Positions 1 through 5,400 of a stretch of 6,195 nucleotides of DNA are shown in pieces. Every line of letters starts with the position of its first letter. Position 1 is the first letter of the stretch. The translations under genes and the position numbers were made by a program. The notes under the pieces were generated by a model. The model did no database searches. It saw only the letters and a list, made by a program, of their open reading frames with translations, and was not told where the DNA came from. The stretch is from Ignavibacteria bacterium (GTDB taxonomy: Bacteria; Bacteroidota; Ignavibacteria; Tepidaquicellales; OLB5): contig JAPUEV010000336.1 of assembly GCA_027492415.1 (NCBI GenBank), positions 1-6,195 of the forward strand. Reading direction: 5' to 3'.

Positions 1-289
1 CGTAATGTGAGTGGGAGTGTATAATATCGATCTCATTCTTCCTGATAAATTTAACCAGGAAATTTATCGTGAAGATAAAGCTTGAAAATGTCCGGTTGAT
101 GTGAAGGAACCTCTCATCAGAAATAATTGTAACATTAATATCTGCAAAACGGCTGATACCGTTCCCTCCGCCGCAGATTATCCACAGGTTTACCTTGCCG
201 CTTTCTGTAAGCCCCTTGGCCAGGTGCAGCAGGTGATTGGTGACCCCGCAGGAATAATTAAGCTCATTTGCAATTATCAGAACATTCAT
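1..289 (-). CDS. GT4-type glycosyltransferase, N-terminal part (cut by window start)
   Basis: This frame reads from an ATG at 289 to the window edge without a stop and gives the first 96 residues. The start overlaps the stop of the preceding gene by four bases (ATGA), and an AAAGGA Shine-Dalgarno sits 8 bases upstream, so the start is well supported. The protein opens with a hydrophobic beta strand (MNVLIIANEL), then a Gly-containing turn and helix (SCGVTNHLLHLAKGL, residues 13-27), a second strand (VNLWIICGGG), and ends in an IDIIHSHSHY segment at residues 87-96. This order, with the His-rich strand, is typical of the acceptor-side Rossmann domain of GT4 (GT-B fold) glycosyltransferases. The donor-binding half with the EX7E motif is beyond the window, so sugar and acceptor cannot be told. 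It is the last visible gene of the polysaccharide module and probably acts at the cytoplasmic face of the inner membrane. Confidence 0.8.
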   Translation of the reverse strand, partial: MNVLIIANELNYSCGVTNHLLHLAKGLTESGKVNLWIICGGGNGISRFADINVTIISDERFLHINRTFSSFIFTINFLVKFIRKNEIDIIHSHSHY

Positions 290-1398
290 GCATTCATTCC
301 TTTATAAATGTGCTCATACATTTCATAAACATTAACCCATTTAAGGCTTTTGGCTGTATCAACTGCAGCTTTTGAAATATTTTTACGTTCATTTACATCC
401 AACTTTGTTATTCTATCCAATAAAACCTGCAGATCATTATGCAGGCTGTATGAAAATGTATAACCGTTTACACCTTGCTCAATGTATCTGCTAATGCCTG
501 TTTCAGTTGTTATTACAGGTACCAGTCCTGATGCCATTGCTTCTGCGGTACCGATAGAAAATGTATCGTACTTATTCAGTGAAAGGAAAATATCTTTATC
601 TTTGTAGAATTCTGCAAGCTCATTTCTCTTCATTAACGGAACTGTGAAATAATTTATTTCTTTACTTAGGCTTATTTGAATATCTGAAGAAGCGATAATA
701 TAAATATCAATTGGCAATGCGGCTGTGGTGAGCTGTTTAAGTAATTCTATTCCGCTGTTGTTAAGGCTGTTCTTGTGATGTATAACTGCCTTAAGCCTGT
801 TTCCCGTTCCTGCAGCCCTGTTTTCATTAATGAAAAGCTCATCAATACCATTTGGCAGAATTACAGCCTGTGAATCATCAAATTCGCAATACTTCTCAGC
901 AATATTAAGAGTGTTAACAGAAGGGAATACAATCATATCTGAATGCTTCAGAAATGTCCGCTCAGAAAATCTGTCTTTCGTCCGATTCGTTTCTTTGATT
1001 ACATTGTTTTCATATTGTATTACGCCGTGTGAATTATATATAATATTAACATTAAATATCATTCTGTACAAATAAAATATTACAGCAAACCGTTCAAATG
1101 TTAATAAATGAATAATCCCTGGTTTCAGCTTCCTTAATTCCGGTATTATTCTGAATATACCCAGAGTTAAAACTTTTCCATTTTCTGTATCTGCACTGAT
1201 TCTGCCGAAAAGCTTTTTCCAAAACGAATATTTCCTGCCGTCAAAAAAATACTGAATAAAAACTGAATTATGTTTTTTGCAATGTTCACTGAAAATACTG
1301 TAAGCGGTATGTTCCGGACCCGAAGTGTTTTCACCGTCAGAATACCTGCCCGCAAAAACTACTTTTGTATTATTTTCTTTTCTGTTCAAACGATTCAA
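286..1398 (-). CDS. GT4 family glycosyltransferase, full length
   Basis: The 370-residue protein has the length and layout of a GT-B fold GT4 enzyme, which moves a sugar from a nucleotide-sugar to a growing glycan on the cytoplasmic side. The first domain starts at KVVFAGRY (residues 12-19) and carries an NSHG motif at 122-125. The linker strand has the family signature LPNGID at 181-186. The donor domain has DTFSIGTAEAMASG from 278, followed by GISRYIEQGVNGYTF. Here the first Glu of the EX7E motif is Asp278, with Glu286 as the second. The usual GRxxxxKG phosphate-binding segment appears as HHKNSLNNSG (207-216), without the expected Arg and Lys. The start must be TTG: a stop codon (TGA) directly precedes TTG 1398, and no ATG or GTG lies before the conserved core; TTG at 1389 is a second choice. 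The gene overlaps the methyltransferase gene by 29 bp, suggesting coupled translation. The sugar cannot be predicted. Confidence 0.88.
   Translation of the reverse strand: MNRLNRKENNTKVVFAGRYSDGENTSGPEHTAYSIFSEHCKKHNSVFIQYFFDGRKYSFWKKLFGRISADTENGKVLTLGIFRIIPELRKLKPGIIHLLTFERFAVIFYLYRMIFNVNIIYNSHGVIQYENNVIKETNRTKDRFSERTFLKHSDMIVFPSVNTLNIAEKYCEFDDSQAVILPNGIDELFINENRAAGTGNRLKAVIHHKNSLNNSGIELLKQLTTAALPIDIYIIASSDIQISLSKEINYFTVPLMKRNELAEFYKDKDIFLSLNKYDTFSIGTAEAMASGLVPVITTETGISRYIEQGVNGYTFSYSLHNDLQVLLDRITKLDVNERKNISKAAVDTAKSLKWVNVYEMYEHIYKGMNA
298..303 (-). promoter_or_regulatory. Ribosome binding site for the downstream glycosyltransferase
   Basis: On the minus strand AAAGGA lies 8 bases before the ATG at 289. 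It falls inside the last codons of the preceding glycosyltransferase gene. It decides between nearby ATG triplets: the one at 297 is in the frame of the upstream gene and runs straight into its stop. Confidence 0.7.
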
Positions 1399-2035
1399 TC
1401 ATTTTCTTTAACCCAAGCCTGTGTTTCAGAATGTTTTTCAGCCTGTAATACCTGCCGTATTTTTTAGTGAATGAGATCTTCTCCGAAGATAAAAGTACTA
1501 CACTAAACTCCCTTAATGTAAGATCATAAAAAGTCTTTATTTTATGGTGCCTGTATTTTGTAAAATCATTATTGTACCATATGCTTTTATGTTCTTCGTA
1601 TGGGTTCTCTTCAGTTCCGCTTTGCGCCCAGTGTTTACCAATTGGAATATTTATCAGAACATTTTTACCCTTCTTTAAAGCAAGATCTATCAGCTCAATT
1701 CCTTCTTCCTTTGAGAAATGCTCAATTACATCTCCAAAATTGATGAGGTCATAAACCTTATGTGTCTCTTTAAGATATTCAAGCGCATTTGTTAAATGGA
1801 TCTCATTGTAAAAATATTTATGATATTCCTTAATGTAGTCAGGGAAAATCTCAACGCCATCAATTACACGCTGCCATTTGCCGTTATACCTGCCGTTATC
1901 CCAGATCTCAAGGAACTCCCTGAACAATATTCCCCACCTGCCGAAACCTACACCCACATCCAGTATTGAACCCGGGTCAAGCCTGCGGATAAGCTCAATG
2001 TTATACGAAATATTCTGCCAGTTCGATGTTCCCAA
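1370..2035 (-). CDS. Class I SAM-dependent methyltransferase, polysaccharide cluster
   Basis: The 221-residue protein shows the class I (Rossmann-like) methyltransferase motifs in order: the glycine-rich SAM loop ILDVGVGFG at 24-32, an acidic residue at the end of strand 2 (Glu62 in DGVEIFPDY) expected to hold the ribose hydroxyls, and a motif IV-like strand DLINFGDVIEHF at 96-107. The last 40 residues are strongly basic (many Lys, Arg and Tyr). The family includes small-molecule and glycan methyltransferases. Its place between a flippase and glycosyltransferases suggests it methylates a sugar or caps the glycan chain; this is inferred from context. The start is TTG: reading back in frame gives GAA, ATA, GGT, then a stop, and AAGG lies 7 bases upstream. 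It begins 2 bp after the flippase stop and its 3' end overlaps the next gene by 29 bp. Confidence 0.82.
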   Translation of the reverse strand: MGTSNWQNISYNIELIRRLDPGSILDVGVGFGRWGILFREFLEIWDNGRYNGKWQRVIDGVEIFPDYIKEYHKYFYNEIHLTNALEYLKETHKVYDLINFGDVIEHFSKEEGIELIDLALKKGKNVLINIPIGKHWAQSGTEENPYEEHKSIWYNNDFTKYRHHKIKTFYDLTLREFSVVLLSSEKISFTKKYGRYYRLKNILKHRLGLKKMIESFEQKRK

Positions 2036-2037
2036 TT

Positions 2038-3300
2038 CTATACCTTATTAATATTAAGTTCTCTGAGTATTCTGTTCATATAAACCCATTCAATTGCCAG
2101 GATAAAATATTCAGTCACCACAGTTAAAATCGCTGCTGCCTGTATCCCGTAGATGGAAATGAACACAGCGTTCAAAACAACATTCATGATTAATGCGTAT
2201 AACGTAATATACATTACAATTTTAAAATAACCCATTCCATTTAATATAATACCCGTAAGGTTATTTAATCCCATCGCAATTATGCCGAATGAAAGGATCT
2301 TCAGCACAGGAACTGATCCAATGAATTTATCAGTGTATACAGTGTTTATAATCAGGCCGGATAAAAAATAAAGCAGTATTGCGCTTATTATACATATTAC
2401 AGAAATTATCTTTGCATGTTCTTTAAAAAATGTTCTGATTCCGGTTATATCCCGGTTTAGCTCTGCTACTCTAGTAAACCCGGATACTAGCAGAAATGAG
2501 AATCCCAATGCCGAAGCTTTATATAAGCCGTATGCAACATTATAAAACGCTGCTTCACTGTAATCCGTTAATTTTGATATCAGAAGCAGATCTATCTTAT
2601 CGTACAGGAAATTAAAAATGACAGCCAGCCCTAATGGAATAGAAATTACAATCATTTTCCCGACACCAACTGCTGTAAATCCCTTAAATTTAAGACCTAT
2701 ATTATTCCTCAGCAGGTATCGGAGTGCCATCAGAAGATTTATAAATATACCTGCAAGCATTACTCCCATCAAAATATTTACATCAGCTTTATAAATAAAT
2801 ATTCCTGCAAAAAATATTATCAGTATCAATACCCTTGGCAGCAGGAAAGCTATAAGCTGTTCTTTATATTCATTTATTCCCGAAAGCGCCTTGCCTGAGA
2901 TAGTTACAAGGAACGAAATATACATCATTACAGAAATTATGGTAAAGAGCGTGAAAGGAATATCCGGGTAAACCAAACGGATTGTAACTAACATCGTAAG
3001 GTAATACAGTATAAATAAAATTGTACCGGTGATAAATACCCGGCTGAATACTTCGCCGGCATTATTCCGGTTTACTGCAATTTCTCTTTGTATATAAATA
3101 GGCAGACCCAGATCAAACACAGAAACAAACACCATGCTTAAAGTAATTAGGGTCACAATCATCCCGTAAATTTCTGTGGTAAAATACCTTGCAAGCAAAA
3201 GCATGATTATGAACGAAAATAACTTGTCCGTTAAGTTCAGCAGAAAAATATGCCTGCTGCCTGCGATTATACCTGTGTATTTACGGAAATTTATAGCCAA
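2038..3300 (-). CDS. Wzx-like oligosaccharide flippase (polysaccharide biosynthesis membrane protein)
   Basis: The 420-residue protein is almost entirely hydrophobic, with about 12 membrane segments (for example near residues 26-40, 47-68, 88-110, 115-135, 148-170, 174-195, 216-232, 260-275, 297-320, 335-355, 360-382 and 386-406). Short charged loops separate them. It has features of the polysaccharide transporter branch of the MOP superfamily: ARYFTTEIYG and FDLGLPIYIQREIA near the N terminus (37-75), YDKIDLLLISKLTDYSEAA at 233-251, and a helix-rich LNGMGYF...YGIQAAA region at 353-390. Wzx proteins flip undecaprenyl-linked repeat units to the periplasm. The length is normal, so the gene appears intact. 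It starts with TTG (only CTA, ACC, TTT, AAT, GTT, ATT and AAC lie between it and an upstream stop) and no clear Shine-Dalgarno is seen. It is the first gene of the polysaccharide module after the spacer. Confidence 0.88.
   Translation of the reverse strand: MAINFRKYTGIIAGSRHIFLLNLTDKLFSFIIMLLLARYFTTEIYGMIVTLITLSMVFVSVFDLGLPIYIQREIAVNRNNAGEVFSRVFITGTILFILYYLTMLVTIRLVYPDIPFTLFTIISVMMYISFLVTISGKALSGINEYKEQLIAFLLPRVLILIIFFAGIFIYKADVNILMGVMLAGIFINLLMALRYLLRNNIGLKFKGFTAVGVGKMIVISIPLGLAVIFNFLYDKIDLLLISKLTDYSEAAFYNVAYGLYKASALGFSFLLVSGFTRVAELNRDITGIRTFFKEHAKIISVICIISAILLYFLSGLIINTVYTDKFIGSVPVLKILSFGIIAMGLNNLTGIILNGMGYFKIVMYITLYALIMNVVLNAVFISIYGIQAAAILTVVTEYFILAIEWVYMNRILRELNINKV
2043..2046 (-). promoter_or_regulatory. 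Ribosome binding site supporting a TTG start
   Basis: The minus strand reads AAGG, then 7 bases, then TTG at 2035. The site lies in the last codons of the flippase gene. It supports TTG as the true initiator of the methyltransferase, since no ATG or GTG is available between the in-frame stop and the conserved domain. Confidence 0.5.
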
Positions 3301-3346
3301 TAGGGTAAAATTAACAATGTTTTAGTGATTAATAAAGAAGAATTGC

Positions 3347-3382
3347 CGTGCCCTGAGTAAAAACTTATCGTGCCCCGAATAA
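3347..3382. repeat. Two 14-bp direct repeats, 22 bp apart, in the intergenic spacer
   Basis: CGTGCCCTGAGTAA (3347-3360) and CGTGCCCCGAATAA (3369-3382) match at 12 of 14 positions. The 22-bp period is about two turns of the helix. A third, inverted copy (CGTGCCACGAA on the minus strand) is listed separately. The repeats lie upstream of the flippase gene, so they could be an operator. They are GC-rich islands in very AT-rich DNA. Function is unknown. Confidence 0.6.
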
Positions 3383-3386
3383 GTTT
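3361..3386 (-). terminator. Possible weak intrinsic terminator of the transporter operon
   Basis: AAACTTAT (3361-3368) and ATAAGTTT (3379-3386) form a perfect 8-bp stem with a 10-base loop. On the minus strand the stem ends in a run of five T, three of them in the stem. It lies about 87 bases after the stop of the last permease gene. The stem has only one G-C pair and the T run is short, so termination may be weak or the hairpin may have another role. Confidence 0.35.
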
Positions 3387-3445
3387 GCGCATAATCTTCA
3401 TTTTCTTCTTATTAACAATTTAACTGCAGACTAAAATATTCTGAT

Positions 3446-3456
3446 TTCGTGGCACG
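3446..3456 (-). repeat. Inverted third copy of the CGTGCC element
   Basis: Read on the minus strand this is CGTGCCACGAA, 10 of 11 identical to the copy at 3369-3379. Its first nine bases (3448-3456) form an odd palindrome, CGTG-C-CACG, which could bind a dimeric protein. It sits 17 bp beyond the stop of the second permease gene. Confidence 0.5.
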
Positions 3457-3472
3457 ATTAAAACGTATTGAT

Positions 3473-4348
3473 TCAATCTTTCTTTTCGTAAGGTATACCG
3501 TCAGCTTTTGGTGGATTTGCCTTGCCAATAAATCCGGCAAGAACTATAATAGTCAGTACATAAGGCAGCATCTGTATGAATTGCGTCGGAATCCCTGAAT
3601 CCTGGAACTGAAGTGTAAAGCTCTCCGCAAAACCGAATAAGAGGCAGGCGGCGGCAGCACCCAACGGATTCCATTTGCCTATTATCATTGCGGCAAGCGC
3701 AATATATCCCCGGCCGGCTGACATACCATCAGTAAAGCTGTGCTGGTCCAGCGCAAGCCATGCTCCGCCAAGCCCCGCAAGGGCTCCGCTGATAAGTACA
3801 CCAATATACCTTATCCTGTTTACGTTTATGCCAAGTGAATCAGCCGCTTCGGGATTTTCTCCAACCGCTCTTAACCTTAGGCCAAACCTTGTCCTGTAAA
3901 TTACGTAATATGTAACTGCAATTATTATTATGCATAATATTAAAAAAGGATTAAAAGGCAGTCCGAGTGTTTCAAGTCCTGGTATGCGGGCTGAATTGCT
4001 TGAAGAATTGAATATTATCTTGCAGAAAAATTTAGTCACCCCGAAAGCAAGTATGTTTATCGCTATCCCTGAAACAATCTGGTTAGCTTTATATGTAATT
4101 GTAATCACCGAGTGTATCAAAGCAACAAGTACGCCGCATACAACCCCGCACAGAGTCCCGAAGAGAACATTGCCTGTATAATACGTTCCCGCAGTTGCCG
4201 CAAACGCTCCGCTTAAGAGTATTCCTTCAAGGGCAATATTTACTACACCGCCTTTTTCAGAATAGACCGCGCCAATTGAAGGCAGCAGGTAAGGTATAGT
4301 TATCCTGAATGTCTGGAAAATGAACGCTATTGTAAAAAGGTCCTGCAA
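3473..4348 (-). CDS. Nucleoside-type ABC transporter permease, NupQ-like (second permease)
   Basis: The 291-residue membrane protein belongs to the BPD_transp_2 (branched-chain/ribose/nucleoside) permease family. Diagnostic features are SEKGGVVNIALEGILL at 30-45, QIVSGIAINILAFGVT at 90-105, a cytoplasmic coupling loop GLRLRAVGENPEAADSLGI at 156-174 that should contact the ATPase, SGALAGLGGAWL at 187-198 and GRGYIALAAMIIGKWNPLG at 212-230. The C terminus PPKADGIPYEK is also usual for the family. About eight membrane segments fit the sequence and the length is typical. It would pair with the preceding permease to form the channel. It starts 9 bp after that gene's stop. The start must be TTG at 4348, because in-frame codons AAA, AAT and CAT lead straight back to a stop; no good Shine-Dalgarno is seen. 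It is the last gene of the transporter operon. The substrate (nucleosides, or perhaps riboflavin) is inferred from the family. Confidence 0.9.
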   Translation of the reverse strand: MQDLFTIAFIFQTFRITIPYLLPSIGAVYSEKGGVVNIALEGILLSGAFAATAGTYYTGNVLFGTLCGVVCGVLVALIHSVITITYKANQIVSGIAINILAFGVTKFFCKIIFNSSSNSARIPGLETLGLPFNPFLILCIIIIAVTYYVIYRTRFGLRLRAVGENPEAADSLGINVNRIRYIGVLISGALAGLGGAWLALDQHSFTDGMSAGRGYIALAAMIIGKWNPLGAAAACLLFGFAESFTLQFQDSGIPTQFIQMLPYVLTIIVLAGFIGKANPPKADGIPYEKKD

Positions 4349-4357
4349 TTTATTATG

Positions 4358-5395
4358 CTATACTTTCTTTAGTTTAAACTTCCTGTCAAAAATTTCTGTA
4401 AGTGTTATTATCAGCAGTATCACAACCCCCTGCAGTATTGTAACAATTTCCTTAGGCACCATTGTATTCACTGTCAGCCCGCCATACTCGAGTATACCGA
4501 AAAATATTGCTACAAAAATTATAGCAAACGGATTATTCCTTGCGATCAATGCTACCGCTATACCAACATATCCCGCATTATCAGAAAAGCCAAGCTCAAA
4601 GTAATGCTTATACCCGTTGACAAAATTCAATCCGCCAATACCCGCAAATCCTCCTGCAATTGCCATTGAAAGTACCGTCAGCCTGCCTGTATTCATCCTT
4701 GCATATTCAGCAGCGTTCTTATTATAGCCAAGGGTTTTAATCTTATATCCAAAGGGTGTCTTTTGTATCACGTAATACATAATAAAACATGCGGCTATGG
4801 CAATTATAAAGCTTGTGTTAAAAGGAGAGCCTTTAAATAAACCTGTCATTATATCAAACCTCACCAGTTCTGGGTGTGGAGAAATTTCCGGCGTGTGAAT
4901 TGTAGCAGGCACAAGGTAAACATTATTTACCAGGTAGCTTACCAACGCAAGCGCAATGAAGTTAAGCATTATAGTGTTTATTACTTCGTGTGAACCAAAG
5001 CGTGCTTTTAAAAATCCGGCAATTGCTGCCCAGAATGCACCTGCTAAAAATCCTGTAAGTATGCATAATGGTATAAGCGCTATCCATGGTAATGAAGTGA
5101 ACGTAAATCCTGCCCATGCACTTGCAAATGCGCCTATTGTTAATTGACCCTCTGCTCCTATATTGAACAACCCCGCCCTGAAAGCAAATGCGACTGATAA
5201 GCCGGTAAGTATTAAAGGCGTTGCCTTAAATAACACCTGGCCAATTCCATATGTATTCCCAAGGGTATCAACAAAAAGCCTTGTATATACATCAACCGGA
5301 TTTTGTCCAATAAGCGCAATTAGTACACCACCTGTTAATAATGAAAGTATCACCGAAAGCAGGGGACCAATTGCGTACTGCAGATATTTATTCAT
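4358..5395 (-). CDS. Nucleoside-type ABC transporter permease, NupP-like (first permease)
   Basis: The 345-residue inner-membrane protein is the longer permease of a NupPQ-type pair. Hallmarks are GLFNIGAEGQL at 75-85, ARFGSHEVINTIMLNF at 131-146, the coupling loop FGYKIKTLGYNKNAAEYARM at 215-234, AGGFAGIGGLNFVNGYKHYF at 247-266 and GYVGIAVALIARNNPF at 275-290. The region at about 155-190 between membrane segments is an external loop that is normal in this subfamily and absent from the shorter partner. The ATG start at 5395 is 5 bp after the ATPase stop. A perfect AAGGAG lies 17 bases upstream (5413-5418), which is farther than usual, so translation may depend on coupling to the ATPase gene. 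The family imports nucleosides, with riboflavin importers of spirochetes as relatives. The protein looks intact. Confidence 0.92.
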   Translation of the reverse strand: MNKYLQYAIGPLLSVILSLLTGGVLIALIGQNPVDVYTRLFVDTLGNTYGIGQVLFKATPLILTGLSVAFAFRAGLFNIGAEGQLTIGAFASAWAGFTFTSLPWIALIPLCILTGFLAGAFWAAIAGFLKARFGSHEVINTIMLNFIALALVSYLVNNVYLVPATIHTPEISPHPELVRFDIMTGLFKGSPFNTSFIIAIAACFIMYYVIQKTPFGYKIKTLGYNKNAAEYARMNTGRLTVLSMAIAGGFAGIGGLNFVNGYKHYFELGFSDNAGYVGIAVALIARNNPFAIIFVAIFFGILEYGGLTVNTMVPKEIVTILQGVVILLIITLTEIFDRKFKLKKV

Positions 5396-5400
5396 ATCTT

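Larger units (their letters stand above)
3329..3415. repeat. Outer imperfect inverted repeat enclosing the hairpin and direct repeats
   Basis: The left arm TTAATAAAGAAGAA (3329-3342) pairs with the right arm TTCTTCTTATTAA (3403-3415), giving 13 base pairs with one unpaired A. The arms enclose both direct repeats and the 8-bp hairpin, making a nested structure about 87 bp long. It could be a folded RNA leader, a regulatory region, or the remnant of a small mobile element. The arms are AT-rich and purine/pyrimidine biased, so chance pairing is possible. Confidence 0.4.

Noticed and set aside
101..307. Plus-strand open frame of 68 codons near the window start
   Set aside because: It is antisense to the N terminus of the partial GT4 gene, which has a good ribosome site and family motifs.
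3391..3418. Sigma-70-like promoter TTGTTA, 16-bp spacer, GATTAT on the minus strand before the flippase gene
   Set aside because: Each box matches the consensus at only 4 of 6 positions in AT-rich DNA, and the predicted transcript would start just before or at the hairpin. Not strong enough to annotate.
3468..3478. Small palindrome ATTGATTCAAT at the end of the second permease gene
   Set aside because: It has only 5-bp arms, overlaps the stop codon and has no T run following it, so it does not look like a terminator or a clear binding site.
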